A DNA stretch of 64,000 bases from Gnetum montanum (GCA_015680685.1 MNCI01023340.1:377127-441126); one strand, 5' to 3'. Shown: positions 44,501 through 57,269, numbered from the stretch's first letter. Numbers and translations: made by a program. Notes: generated by a model from the sequence alone, not told the origin.

Positions 44501-46930
44501 TAGAGTTTCTTGATGTTTTTTGAAGGTTGCAACTAGATCATACATGAATAGGCTTATTCCCTTAGAGCATACAATTGATGTCATTTATTATATTACTTTC
44601 CTATCCATCAATTGAGGTGTTTGTAGAGTAGGTGCAATTGTGACCAATTGTATAGGATTGAACATAGGAGGTAAGCTATTTAAGATGGCATACTCTTACT
44701 ATTATTGAAAAGAGATTTTTTTTGTGCCTTAGAAGATTATTTAGGCAGATGAGGAACTATTTCTTTCTTTTTTTCCTATTGAGTTTCCTTAATTTTTTGA
44801 CTATTAGTGATGATTTTTACTTAAGATGATGGAAAGGATTAGATAGTATGTGAAGTATTTTGTGCTTCAATTTAATAATACAAAGTAGGATGTGAATAGG
44901 ATGAGCAAACCAATTGATAAGATAGAGATTCATGCAGTTGTAAACTTGGGATTGATGATAAGGACTAGAAAGTATGTAATGTGACTCTATAGATGAATAG
45001 TTAGATGAATGGGATGCTAATTTATGACTAGCTAAATTTATGTGATAGGCTATATGTGAGGAATTATAAAGTGATATAGAAGTTGTCATGTAGTCAGACC
45101 AATGAATCACATACAGTTTCTTAGGTAGTGATGATTGATGCCTAGGATCCCTATAATCAGACTAGCAAATGACATATGATTCCTTTGAAGGAGAGCAACA
45201 AGTATTCCTTTATGAGTGGAAGAAGAGATGAAATTTTCAATTTCCAAAAATTCTTGAAAAACTTCAAGCTATTGATTATCTACATGTACAGTTGATGGTT
45301 CACTTTCAATCACTATATTTTCCTAATCTATGAGGTATTTCATGTTATCTATGTCATGACTAGTAGTCTCATGATAGTAACAATACTTTCTATAATCATA
45401 ACATTTTGATATTTTAAATCTCCTTCCTACCTTAACAAAGGTTCATTACTATTAGTTATATGCAACAATAGTATGTCCTCACTTGATTAGAAACTTGTTT
45501 TCTTCTTAGGTGACTATCTCTAAGAAGATTATTATGAAGCAAAAAATACCTCATGGGTATTTTAATGTATTGATCTTAATTCCTTTGTGGCATGCATTAT
45601 TGAGCTAAATGAGATGAAGCTAAAGAAGCATTGTTTTTTCCTCCCTATGACATGGATTTTCCTTTCTCTTATTTCAAAGCTTTGTTGGCTTTATTACAAA
45701 TTAACAAGAATTCCTAGTCACCATGCTAAATTGTAGCTTCTTCAATACGTCTAGTAGCTAGGAAAGTATCATTTAGAGAATGAGGCTTACGATAAGTGAT
45801 CATTTTCTAGATGTACTTAATGACTACAACTTCAAAGATATCTTAAAGATGATTTTCTTTCAAATGGTAGGATAACTTGGTCTATGTAGTTGTCCATTGA
45901 GAAATGAACTTGTCAGTAGGTTCATTATGAGCTTCCTTAATTGCTACAAAGAATGTGATGCTACTACTTTAAGATACAATAAACATGAAACACTTAATGA
46001 AAGTAGCTAGCAAGTGTTCCAATGAAGTAGTGAATTCATGAGCTAAAGATGTATACCATTCAAGTGCTCTTCTAGAGAGTGAGTTAGAAAAAAACCTAAG
46101 TACAATCTAAGGATAGGAAGCAATAAGCATGCACTCATTGTTGAATGTAACTACATGATTCATTAGGTGTCCCATTTTACCATTGTATTTTATGAAAATT
46201 AGCAACAATACTTCTTTAGGCATAAATGGCATAGGAATCAATGAGCTTATAGGATCATTCAAAACCCAATCCAAAGAGATGGAAGAGCCATCTTGCATAG
46301 CCAAACTTTAGTTATTTTATCTTCATTACTTTGAAGACAAGACATGACATCATTGAGTAATGTAAGGAGTTATAGATTAGATCTTAGAAAATATGACCAA
46401 GGCTTGGTTACAATTACAGGTAGAAAAGTTAGAGGAAAACACATGTATATAATAGGTCCAAATGTTGTTAAGATAGGTAAGTCTAATGAAATAAAATTAG
46501 GTAAATTAAAAGGAGTAGGTTATGTGTAACTAGGTTGAACAATACTAAACATCATAGCAATGATAGTAATAGGGATTCAAATGGAAGGGAATGATGAAAT
46601 AGTGGATTGAGGTAGAGGAACAAAAAAGGAAGGTTTAAAAAATGGGTTTTGGAACTAGAAGAATAAGTGTAGATTACTATTATTATTGAAAGAATAAAAG
46701 CTATATGGTGGGAGGCATAGAGCTAATAGAAAGGCTAAGGTTAGATTATCCCAAGTCAAGAGAGATGGATCTAGGCAAAGAAACATGTGTCATAGTATCA
46801 TTAATATTATGAATATGGTATGACAAGGGAATGGACCTATTAATGCCCTTAGCTAGTTGTTTTTTATCTTCATTAATTAGGTAAACATTGAAGTCTAAGG
46901 TTATTCTTTCTCTTTTCCTTCTGGTAGGCT
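44501..46930 (-). pseudogene. Element E (Tat-like) gag, broken
   Basis: An open piece at 46304-46107 reads from SISLDWVLNDPISS through FIKYNGKMGHLMNHVVTF, matching the Tat gag opening (Y.G..DP..H...F). Next is LRFFSNSLSRRALEWYTSLA near 46095-46035 (FxxSLxGxAxxWYxxL) and a following helix (LEHLLATFIKCF). Downstream at about 45400-45310 is a YCYYHETTSHD motif, the remnant of a Tat Cys-His motif (YCxYHxxxGHxTxxC). It should have preceded the protease at 43888-44500. The start codon is not resolved and many stops are present. Confidence 0.7.
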
Positions 46931-49229
46931 AATGAGACCAAATGACATTGAATAGGTTAAATTTGATCAAATAAGGTTGCATTAGGCTAGAAATAGTATA
47001 AATAAAAATAAATTTTTTTATTTAATAATTTTATAATTGGGATAAGTAAAATTTAAATAANCAGAAGTCTATTATTAGTATTTAAAAAATGTAAAAAAAT
47101 GATAATATAAGTGCCAAATTCTAAGAAAAAAGAGAAACGAAATGATATGGTAAACAAAGAAACTACAAATACTATATTAAATATTATGAAAAAAATTTAA
47201 AATAATGGTTAAGAGATTATAGATTTTGTAGTTTAATTGCCTGAGAATCCAAAATGTCCTTGAAAACTTGATGTAGTCAATAGGATATGTTTTGCAATCC
47301 AATCTACACCAATCTATCTCACACAACCTACTCTTAAAGCCTTATCTTCGATTAGTTATCTCTATTTGGATGACCTGTGCTAGGAAAGGAAATAGCTATG
47401 GACTTTTGCTTTTTTCCCTACTCCAAAAGTATCAAGTCAACTACAAGAAAAATTATTCAAATTTCCTTCAAAATATGTAAAATTTGGTTTAAATATACTA
47501 TGCACATATTGATTTCTTATTGGTTGATTCTAACATGATTGCTACCAAATTTTTGACAAATTCTACAACCTTTTAGAATCTTTTGGTGTCCAAAATCTGA
47601 GGTGTATGATACACCAACGTTTTTTAACTTTTTGGGCTTAAAATACCAATGTAGATAGTATTTTCTACCACCAAAAACTGGAGCATGTGACCATCAATGT
47701 ATGGAGGTTTTTCCTACCAAATTTGGTGGCATATTTGGGCTACTTTCATGGCCCAAATCCCAACATATATGCCACCAACGTTTTTGGCTTTTTGCTGCCA
47801 AATTTGGTAGTGTATTTACATTTTGGGCTTTCATACGTTAGTATAGATGAAATTTCCAACATATAAATTGCAAATTTCATCTTACACATTGAAATTTTGT
47901 TTGCAATTTTGTAAGAATGAGGCCACAAGGTAGGATTTTTAATGGGAGAATAGGAAATTCTATCTGCCTAAAAATTCCCCTAAATTACAATGTAAATTCT
48001 TGGCTTTAAGGCTTCTTATACAAAATGTAAAATTTCTTTAGGTTGCTTCATTGGCCCCTCTTTGCTTACAGTTGGAGGATTGACCCAAGAGATAACAAGA
48101 AAGAATGCAAAACACAACCACAAGTTTATCACCAATGTTCTTTCTCAACACTTGATTTTGCAGTTGTCTAACCATGTTGAAGAGTGCTTACAATGATGAA
48201 ATAAGATCACAATGGAATATTATGCATTTGAGAAGAGATAAAGATGATATTAGTTATTAGGGAATGGTCACATGGGCTAACAAGGGATTCCAAATGTTAA
48301 CATCATGGTCATGACATGGTGGTTTTATGTGAACTGGTTGACAAGGTCTTCATGCTTCATGCTCAAACTGTTGGTTACTTAATGATGTGTTAGAAGAACC
48401 AACACTTCATTCACAGGCTTCTTTGTTCACTAGGCTTATCCCTTTGTTTATTTGGAGTCATTGATTGGACTTTTAAGCTTCATTAGCCTCTTAGCTTTCT
48501 TGGTAGTTTGCTTCCCCATTTTTTTATCTTCTTCTTCTTCTTCTTTTTTTTTTGGGTGGGGGGGGGAGGGAATGAAACCTTCATTAGGTTTCATTACCAA
48601 GGCCAAACTTGGTTTTTATTTTCTCATTGAATGGGATGTGTTACATTCAATGAACTTATGGTAGAGCATGTTGAAGGAGATGTCACATGGCCATGATTCA
48701 TGAAGGAGAAACATAGGTCTTTTTTGTTATTAGGGTAAGGAACATTATGGTTTGGCTATAGGGTTATGGCTTAAGAGGGGTAACAGAAGCGATGTGAGGT
48801 AAGCAATTCTAGTAAGGTTGAACAAGCTAACTGAATCTCCTACATCAAGGTCACATGGTAACCCATTACTGTAATGAGTTATACACTTGTGATGACTTTG
48901 AGCTTTATCATACAAGCATAACTCAAAGAGAATAAGAAAACAAGTTAAAGAATACATGTTATTACAAGAGATTTCATAGCCACATGAGGCAATAAGCAAG
49001 AATACATGACACTATTGGTTACAATTGGTAGAATATGAAAAATTTGTACTTTATTTCACAAATTTATACAAACTTTGCACTATCTTGTTATTCAAAAAGA
49101 AAGATGAGAAGTCATGCTAGCTTGCTTGTTGTAGGCTACATAGGTTATTAATGTCAATTGTTCTTCCGTACTTGTAAACAAAGGCAAACAAAGGCTATAA
49201 GAAAACAAGTTAGCATTAGATATAATAAG
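46931..49229 (-). other. Tat-element UTR/LTR-like DNA between E gag and G integrase
   Basis: The first 100 bases (46931-47055) match 63098-63205: TCAAATAAGGTT, then AGGCTA, TTTTATTTAATA and TTTTATAATT in the same order. The rest is AT-rich, with recurring ACCAATGT and CCAACGTTTTT words at 47600-47790 and a pyrimidine-rich run at 48508-48553 followed by a G-run. It should hold the 3' UTR of G and the 5' UTR or LTR of E, but I could not set LTR ends. One single N is at 47061. Confidence 0.45.
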
Positions 49230-50323
49230 GTTTGAGATAGGAATGTTTAACTAGATTGGCCAATTCATTCCCATCCATGTCCACCAATCTAAATGCTCTA
49301 TTTTCATAAGCTTTGATGACCAAGAAAGGTCCTTCTCAATTGGCCAAGAACTTGTTTGCATGTTCATGAACAACCTTAAGAATAAGGTCTTCTTCCTTGT
49401 CTTTTTTTCTATTCAAGTCATGATGATGTTGTTATTTCTACCTCTCTTTATATCATTTTATGTGAATAAGCATTTGTATTTGCTATTCCTCCACCAAATT
49501 GAGATTAATGATATGCAACTCCTTATTTTGTTCATCATTAATGAAATTAGATAGAGCTACTCTTAGTGATGGAACCTACAATTCAAGAGGCAAGACAACT
49601 TCATACCCATAAACATGGCCATATGGGATGGCTTCGATTGCAATTCTAAAGGTTGTCATATAGGCCCAAAGTGCATGCAAGAGTCATTCATGCCACTTGT
49701 GTGTGCTATTATTTAGCATCTTTTTAAGTAGGTTTATGATGACTTTATTACTAGATTCAACTTACCCATTAGCTTGTAAATAATATGGTGATGAAAGTGT
49801 TTGTGTTTCCTATGTACTAAACTATGGTCCATTGTCTGTGACTATTGTTACAGATATGCCAAAATGGAACACTATGTTTTCTAATATGATTTTACAAACT
49901 TGTTGAGATGTTTTTTTCCTTAGAGGAATAGCTTCAACCCACTTTGTAAACTATTCAGTTGCACTAATAATGAAGCTATGCCCTATAGAAGACTTAGGTA
50001 TTATAGGTCCAATAATTTTGATTCACTATCATTAAAATGACCATGTGATATAAGTAGTATGTAACTTAGTTGGTGGCACATGTATTAAGTTATTGTGATG
50101 TTGATAGGTATCATAACTTTTAAATTTCTATAGGCAATCTCTCTTCATATATGACCAATAGTATCCTAATTGTCTAATCTTTATGGTCATGGCTCTAGGT
50201 CCTATATGTCATTCACATATGTTCTCGTGAACTTGCTCAAGGACTATATAGTCTTCTTCCTTTCCCAAGCATACCAACAATATACCATCATAGGACCTTC
50301 AACATAATGTGTTATCAACTATG
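49230..50323 (-). pseudogene. Element G (Tat-like) integrase, left of insertion A
   Basis: Read on the minus strand from 50323: VDNTLC, LLVCLGKEEDYIVLEQVHE, a zinc head with LGYYWSYMKRDC (near 50165), HVPPTKLHTT, then the core, ending FLANWEGPFLVIKAYENRAFR and VDMDGNELAN near 49340-49250 (quoted in parts). Nearly every motif has a counterpart in element F at 14800-15930. The upstream reading is at 60165 across insertion A. Stops are frequent. Confidence 0.8.
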
Positions 50324-50328
50324 ATAAC

Positions 50329-51116
50329 TAATGATTAGCGAGGTACCCCTACACTCAACCATATGAATATGAGTGTAACATGCACGATCCGGTCGAACTC
50401 CATAGACTAAGTGCCTACACACCTCATGGAACACTTAAGGTTAATTATTTTTTGTCTTCCTAGACTTACTTGTATTTGTCATAGTGTATGGTTAAGTAAG
50501 TCTGAGGTATATGATTTTTATAGTCTTTTTCTGTTTTATCTCCTATGCTATTGAGGTGAAGAGTTGAAGAGACTAATCACTAGCTTTAACTAATGAACTA
50601 AGTCTAATTTAACCTAGCATCAGCATCCCTTCCCACTTACCGTACACACCCTGAACCAATGCAACCATGGTTACCAAATGCTAGTCGTTGCTGGGATCAC
50701 CACGCGTAATGCACGTGCTCGAAGCGGTCGTACTGAGGCACTTAACTAGGAGAGAAGGGTTGAGAGAGAAAGCAGTAAATAACTAATAAATCATGTAAAT
50801 AATAGGTAATAAATAACATTAAATAAAATCCTAATTAGCCTATTCCATGCACTTCAAGGTTTATCCAAGAAGCTCATCTTTATTTCCGTACACAAACTTG
50901 TGTTCAGGTATAATGTTTGCTCGAATAAAGATCCGTTCACTTTAGGACTCCTACTACAGGCACATGGAAAATATTCTATCTCTGGAGTAATCAATCTGCC
51001 AGAGTTTTCCTACTTTCTAGCCTAGGATGAGAAAACAAGGGAGAGCCACCTCTTATTTATAGATATGACAACGCACCATGATATCGCAGGGGAGGATGCG
51101 ATATCGCATCCCATCA
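50329..51116 (-). repeat. 3' LTR of element A
   Basis: It runs from TAATGATTAGCGAGG (the 5' copy has TGATGAGTGGCGAGG) to CGCATCCCATCA. By hand there are about 22 differences from the 5' copy in the first 180 bases, mostly transitions. AATAAA on the minus strand lies near 50880. The GATATC array (51064-51116) is about 65 bases shorter than in the 5' copy. Confidence 0.95.
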
Positions 51117-51127
51117 TACCCCCATGA
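51117..51127 (-). other. Polypurine tract of element A
   Basis: The minus strand reads TCATGGGGGTA and then the LTR. The PPT-side block (AAAACTCATCCTCGAG, GGTATGGGATTATTGAC) follows to 51190. Confidence 0.88.
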
Positions 51128-53160
51128 CTAAATGAAAACTCATCCTCGAGTTCCTTATAATAATATCGAGAAGGTATGGGATTATTGACTCAAATGAAAC
51201 TAATGGGATGACATATGAATGGATCATCATTACAAGACATAACAAGATTGGTGTTCATAACAACAAGGGTGAACACCTTATTACATTGACATTAGGCCTC
51301 ATTTGGCAGCTTGAGAAAGAGAGAAAGAAAGAATTTTTTCTGCTACCAATGCCAAGATTGCATCTTTCATTGTCCACCCATAAGCGCGCCATCGATCTTG
51401 CTCCTTGCATAGTTGTTTCAGCATCACTCCATTCCAAGTGTTCCCTCCAGATCCAATCCATTGTTGCATGATTTTCATCTGCACACGCAACACAGTCTTA
51501 TATTAGCAAGGGTAAATGAATCACCATGTAATTGATACCTTGCTTCAGTGTAAGTCCATTGGCTGAGTTGTGGTATGGCTGATTGTGATTCTGGAGATGT
51601 ATTAATGGTCACTACCGAAGGTGTAGGAATTAGGAGAAAATCGAAAAAATTGGGCCTTGTACCCCCATGACTAATCGCGAACCTCCGGTAGCATTAGAAT
51701 GGAGAAAGAAAAGGAATAAGAAAGATAGATAAAAAGGGACAACTATGACATCGATGAAATGGATGTCAAGATGGAAATGAAAAAAATAAAATGGATTGCA
51801 AAAATGTTAGGGAAAAAAATTTAACTGGTTCCCTAAATAGGAATGTCAGTGGATCCTCCCCAAAGCAGGCTCATGCCCTTAATGCCTTGACAAACCCACA
51901 TTCGAAGAGTCCGTTCTGTGAATTTCCTTTAGAACAAGATTTAAAGTCTTAACTGTAAGAATTTACCAAAAAGAAAACAATGCATCTACCAAAATATACA
52001 CTAATGATACAACCGGCAATGAGGTGAACAATGGAGAGAAGGATGGAGAGAAGAGAATGGAATGGAATCCCAAGAACAAGGTGGTGTATGTCCCCTTGTG
52101 TGTTTCATGATTAATTTGACTTAGCAAATCTCATTCCAACTCTGGCCTCAAATTAACCACTTCTAGTGACTTTGCATTAATACATCCGATTAATCCATCC
52201 TCTTGAATAACAAGAATTCTTCCCTTAAGAGCCACCACCATTCCAACGAAATGAATGAGGAGAGAATGGGAAGCGAGGAGGCCCTTAGTTAGAGGGAACA
52301 TTTTTGGTTCCATAACCAGTGCTTGTAGCCCAAGGGATTGTTTCGTCTAATGGGTGTGCTTTGAATTCTCACTTTTTTTTATTTTTTTTTCTTTCTTTTC
52401 TTTTCTTCTTTTTTTTTTGGTTTTATGTGTTTATGCGTGAGAACCACACCATGCAAAGACTTCTTATTTTTATTGACTCAGCTTTCGATAATTGGGTAAC
52501 ATCGAAATGGTAAGAAAACTCAAGAAGCACCCAAGAGAATGGCCAACATAAAAGCATCAATTTCCCTTGAAGTCACACCCTTTTCAAACCTTGAGTCCTT
52601 CCTTGGTTTGAGAAATACCCAGTCACTAGTTCATTAAAGTTCTTATTAGAAAGGACTGTACATTTCCAAGCCGAGAGAGACCATAGAACTTGTGGATGGA
52701 TGGATGAAGTGGACTCATTGCCTACCATATCAAAAGAACATACCTTAGTATCAACATCATAACTTAAAGGTAAAAACCAAACATTAGCAATCAATGAAAA
52801 ACAGTTCATACCATCGGGAAGAACACTTATTGGGTGAAAAAATTACAAGATGGATAACACATGCACACACACGCACACAAAAAATGAAAAAGTATAACGA
52901 TGTTGTAAAACAAAAACAAGAAAAGTTAAATAAATTTGTAAAACAAAAATGTGGAAAACAAAAACAAGAAAAGTTAAAGAAATTTGTAAAACAAAAATGT
53001 GGAAAACAAAAACTTGTAAAACAAAAACGTGGAAAAAAAAACGGGCAAAACAAAAATGTGTAAAACAAAAACTAAAAAGAACTGAGGGCCTCCAATGATC
53101 AGCATAGGTGGCCATCTCCTCCATGACTGAGTTGTGAGGGAGAGATCTAAAATAGAGAGT
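51128..53160 (-). other. Post-pol region of element A, no extra ORF
   Basis: No recognised gene. Conserved blocks: GTGGATCCTCCCCAAAGC near 51852, GTGCTTGTAGCCCAAGGG near 52318, GTGGATGGATGGATGAAGTGG near 52692. A T-rich run is at 52370-52430 and a tandem repeat at 52907-53072. Overlapping short frames at 51208-51493 on both strands are denser in GC than the surroundings but carry no domain I know. Confidence 0.65.
52907..53072 (-). repeat. 48-bp tandem repeat just after the integrase of A
   Basis: Two full units of 48 bases (52907-52954, 52955-53002), each AAAACAAAAACAAGAAAAGT continuing to AAACAAAAATGTGG, then a shorter degenerate set of GTAAAACAAAAA steps to 53072. Open frames across it (a Phe/Val-rich one on the minus strand, a Lys/Gln-rich one on the plus strand) are products of the repeat. 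B has only a short trace at 26575-26640. Confidence 0.88.
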
Positions 53161-54290
53161 GAGGTTGCCTGCTAGTGGAGGTGTAATTTTTACAAGCTGT
53201 TGTGGGTTCACATAAAGGTTTTGTTTGTTGTACATTAACCAATAATCTTTTATCCAGGCTATCAGGCTTGTATATCATCATGGCACCAGAGAGGAAGGTT
53301 GTATGAATAATATAAGGTCCTTCCCACAATGTTTGAAATTTTGTACGCTGTGGTATGTGCGTGGGATTCCAGTAAAGAACCTTGTCTCTTGGTTGGTACC
53401 TAAACCTTCGAATTCTTAAGTCATGACACTATTTACTGTGTCGCTTGTGCAACTCATTTAACGATAGTGCAACTAATCTATTCTCGTCTAGCACGTTCAG
53501 AGTTGTCAACCGTTGTTTTTGTGCTAGGTTGAGGTCCAAGTGATGGTCGCAATCCATGGATAGTGTATGGAGCTCATTCTGTATGGGGAGCTTTGGTAGT
53601 TTCCCGTACACTAACTCATAGGGAGAATAGCCTGTAGGGAGCTTCCAAGTGGAGCAGTATGCCCAAAGAGCATTGTTCAGTTTCGTGTTGCAGTCTTGCC
53701 TAAATTTGCTAATCGTTCTTGTTAATATTCTTGTAATCTCCCAGTTAGTAACCTTGGCTTGACCATTAGCTTGGGGGTGGTAAGGTGTGGTCAATTTAAG
53801 CTCAACCCATAAGCATTGCATCAATTTGTGAAAGGTTGCACCCGTAAAATGTGTTTCATTATCAGAGATGAGTGCACGCGGAACACCAAACCTGTTTATG
53901 ATTTGTTGTTGTACAAATCGTGCAGCCGTAGATGATGTGAAGTCTGTTACTATGGCTACTTTAGCCCATTTGGTTAAGTAATCAACAACAATGATGATAT
54001 ATGCTTTTCCATTGGACATCAATGTAATAGGCCCCATAAAATCTATTCCCCAGATATCAAAGGGTTCCAAAGGTTGAATCCATTGTTGCAGACCCTCCAT
54101 TCTAGCAGTCATTCCACCGTCACGTTGGCAGCATTCATAGGATTGGGCAAAATGATGGGCATCCTAAAATAGTGTTGGCCAATAATATCCTGCAAGTAGG
54201 ACCTTGGTAGCCGTTTGTCTCCCAGCATAGTGACCCCCACAGGGGCCCTCATGAGCATCCTAGAGAACTTTTAATTGATCCTTATTGGGC
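53160..54290 (-). pseudogene. Element A integrase, broken, Glu-to-Lys at the active site
   Basis: The zinc head lies at about 54250-54120 (HEGPCGGHYAGRQ, GYYWP, CxRDGG). The 227-residue open stretch 54112-53429 holds IWGIDFMGPITLMSNGKAYI (first Asp), RALISDNETHFTGAT (second Asp) and PYHPQANGQAKVTN with Lys (AAG, 53755-53753) where DDE integrases have Glu, then DALWAYCSTWKLPTGYSPY and LVYGKL. A further piece (53329-53147) finishes with the C-terminal region (MWEGPYIIHTTF). A frameshift near 53430 and a stop near 54113 break it. Confidence 0.92.
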
Positions 54291-54376
54291 ACGCACCATT
54301 GAACCAAGCCATCAGGATAGACTTTATAGAGTTGTCCCTTGATTTCCATGAAGTACTTGGTTTTTTGAAGAAACTA

Positions 54377-54950
54377 TTATTTCTTCCTAAAGTACAACCC
54401 TTGTGGTGTTTGTTGGGAAATGAGATAAGTAAGAATGCCACTATACCAATTTATTTCTATGGGTTGATCATTTACTACATCGGTAAAGAGGGTTTCATTA
54501 AGAAAATGGTCAGATATAGCATATTCATCCTCTTTGTTATCCCAACGCAACCGAGATAGGTGATTTGCAACTACATTCTTGGTGCCTTTGCGATCTACTA
54601 TTGTTAAATTGAACTCTTGAAGAATTACCAACCAACGTATGATACGTGGGCTAACCATTGGCTTGTTCATAAGGAACCTAATTGCACTATGATCCATATG
54701 GATGTATACTTTGTAGCCCAATAAATAGTGCCTAAATTTATCCAATGCAAACACTACAACCATTAATTCCTTTTCCATAGTCATGTAGTTGAGTTATGCA
54801 CCGGTGATACTCTTACTGGCACAGTGGATGTAATAAGGTCATTTTTGTTCATCTAATTGTGTCAGTACGGCTCCTAAGGTGTAATTAGATGCATCAGTCA
54901 TGATATGGAACGGCCTGGACCAATCAGAGGCTTGTAGAATGGGAGTTCCC
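54377..54950 (-). pseudogene. Element A RNase H, broken
   Basis: The open stretch 54784-54377 has MTMEKELMVVVFALDKFRHY, YKVYIHMDHSAIRFLM, RWLVILQEFNLTIVDRKG and VVANHLSRLRWD, the Athila-type Ty3 RNase H ending and its acidic linker. The first part (ITDASNYTLGAVL-like, near 54900) is in another frame. Confidence 0.88.
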
Positions 54951-55960
54951 ACAAGCCTCTATTTGAGAGTTTGGAATGCTCATTCACATTCTCTGGTCCA
55001 TTCAAATGGTGCATCTTTTTTTGTTAATTCCACCAACGGCTTGGCAATTTTGGAGAAGTTCTCAATAAATCTCCTGTAGTAGCCAGTGTGTCCAAGGAAT
55101 GATAGAATGTCTTTGACAGTTTCTGGTTGTTGGGTTATTCCTTGGATGAATTTAATTTTTTCCAAATCCACCTCTATTCCTGATTGTGAAATTTTATGCC
55201 CTAATTCTACGTCCTCTTGAACCATCAAATGGATCTTTTGCCAGTTGAGCTTTAGGTTGGTTTCAACACATTGTTTCAATACTTGCTCTAACCAGTCAAG
55301 GGCTTGATCAAAGCTCGTCCTATAAGTGGAGAAGTCGTCCATAAAGACTTCTACTCCGTTACCTATTTGCTGCTAAAATATGCTTAGAACTAATCGTTGG
55401 AATGTGGCAGGGGCATTGCATAAGCCAAAAGGCATTTGTTTGTATGCAAACATTCCCCAAGGACTAGTGAACGTTGTTTTGGCTTGGTCTTCTGGTGCAA
55501 TTCATATTTGGTTGTACCCACTATATCCATCCAAAAAACTGTAATAGCGATGCCCTGCTATAGTGTCTAAGACTTGGTCAACAAATGGCAATGGGAAGTG
55601 ATCTTTAAATGTTTCCATATTCAATAGCCTAAAGTCTATACATACCCTCCATTTGCCTCCTTTTTTGGTACGATTACAAGAGGACTAACCCATTCGCTAT
55701 TAGCAATGGGGTAAATGAACCTAGCCTTGAGAAGTTGCTCTATCTCCTCTTTCACTATTTGTTTTAACTTTGGGTTCAATCACCTCTATGGTTGCTTATG
55801 AGGCTTCATGGAGGGGTCCATGTAAATCCTATGCTGGCATATCCTAGGGTCTATTCTAGTTAGTTCAGGGTATGACCAAGAAAAGGCTATTGACCACTTA
55901 TTTATCACCTTCAGCAAACTCTCTTTTTCTTGTGGGCAAGCTTTGCGTTGATGATTACCA
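54951..55960 (-). pseudogene. Element A reverse transcriptase, broken
   Basis: Minus strand: a finger region with RRQMEGMYRL in a shifted frame near 55650, FLDGYSGYNQI-type palm near 55540, then the open stretch 55342-54980 starting MDDFSTYRTSFDQALDWLEQ (catalytic Asp pair) and running through WQKIHLMVQE, KIKFIQGITQQPETV and FLGHTGYYRRFIENFSKIAK. Frameshifts lie near 55350 and 55660. Confidence 0.88.
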
Positions 55961-56216
55961 ATTTTCCATTTTTAAGGATCATGTATTCTAAACCAGTGGG
56001 CAATGGTTTTAAATCTAGGGGCTCTTGTTTAAATTTCTCAGGAATCTCCAACTGCCCCCAGTTAATGTATTTAGGGTTAAGGGCTAGAAGTTGGTCATGA
56101 ACCTACTCAAGTACATCCATTCTTTCAATGTAAGTACTCGTTGTCCCCTTAGTCAATTCCATGCATGTCATTGAATTATTCTCTTGGTCAGACATTAGCC
56201 ACTGGGTGTTTTCTTG

Positions 56217-57269
56217 TTATGTGACTGCTGAATATAGGAACTTTTGTATGTCGATGTCTTGTGCACATCGATTGCATGCAGGAAATGTTAAACTCCGCAT
56301 TACCCATGATTTCTGCACATAATGGCACCTTGTGTCACTATATGCGATGCATGGAACTTTCTTCTTTTCAATCTTCCCAAAGGTATTTTTCTTGGATATT
56401 TCTAGGGAAAGATTGCGAATTCCTAGGCGCATGTCTACTGTGCTCAGCCATGCCCTTCCCATTATTATCAGGAAGTCCTCTTTTTCATTGTTTATTTGGA
56501 TCACTAGGAAATCAGCCAGGTATGACCAACCACCTACGGTGGTGACGATGTCCTCAACTTGTCCCAGAGGAACAGTGATGGACTGGTCAGCCAGCTCTAA
56601 GTAAATATTGCTCTTCTTGAGTGGAGGTAGGTTCCAAGTTTTATACAATTCTTGTGAAATTAAGTTGACTATGTAACCTGAGTCAAGAAGAGCCTTATGA
56701 GGTTCATTCCTAGTGACTTGGAAATAAATTAGGGGGCTTCTCAGATCAGAGAATTTCTTGGGAAGGTGGCCTACCTTAATCCAGTTGGTAACTGTATGTG
56801 TTAACATAACCGTGTGCATTGGCCTCAACTTCTGGGTTGAGGGGGGTCCCAAAATCTTATTTGGTATAAAGGTGTTTAGATGTTCAACCGCTTGTGAAGG
56901 CGAGGGCTTGGTTGGATTGTTGGTCCTAAAGAAAGGTCTTTTTGGCATATAATTGTTAGAACCAACCAAGAATTGAGGATTGGGAGCCCTCGTGATATCG
57001 GGTTGTCGCGGTTGAGTGGGAATTACCTTGGGCCTTGTTGGAGCGGTTGGTGGTGGAGCTACTGGCGTAAGAGATGTGGATGGATTTGGAGGATAGTATG
57101 GGCATGGGGCATCTCCCAAAGAAGAAGGAGTCCTAAAATACTCCTGAACTTGATAGTAATGTGGTGGGATTATGTGACCCATAGAATCATTTGGAGAAAT
57201 CGGTTGCTGCACATAATAGCCGTAAGGATCAGATTGTCGATAAGGATACTGTTGTGTCGGTGGTGGCAT
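56217..57269 (-). pseudogene. Element A gag C-terminal tail and protease (350-residue open frame)
   Basis: Residues 1-130 are a Pro/Tyr/Gln-rich gag tail (PPPTQQYPYRQSDPYGYYVQ at the start). The protease follows: SPLIYFQVTRNEPHKALLDS-G-YIVNLI around residues 180-200 with an intact DSG, LGQVEDIVTTVGGW near 235, and FLIIMGRAWLSTVDMRLGIR near 265. The end carries a CNRCAQDIDIQ spacer. It is the longest open frame of the window. It is closed by a stop at 56217, after which the pol reading continues with stops. Confidence 0.88.

Noticed and set aside
48500-48570. Pyrimidine run followed by a G-run as the PPT of element G
   Set aside because: The sequence is low-complexity and no LTR start with TG..CA ends could be found beside it.
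52784-53235. Phe/Val-rich minus-strand frames and the Lys/Gln-rich plus-strand frame
   Set aside because: They are created by the 48-bp tandem repeat and its periodicity (48 is a multiple of 3), not by a conserved protein.
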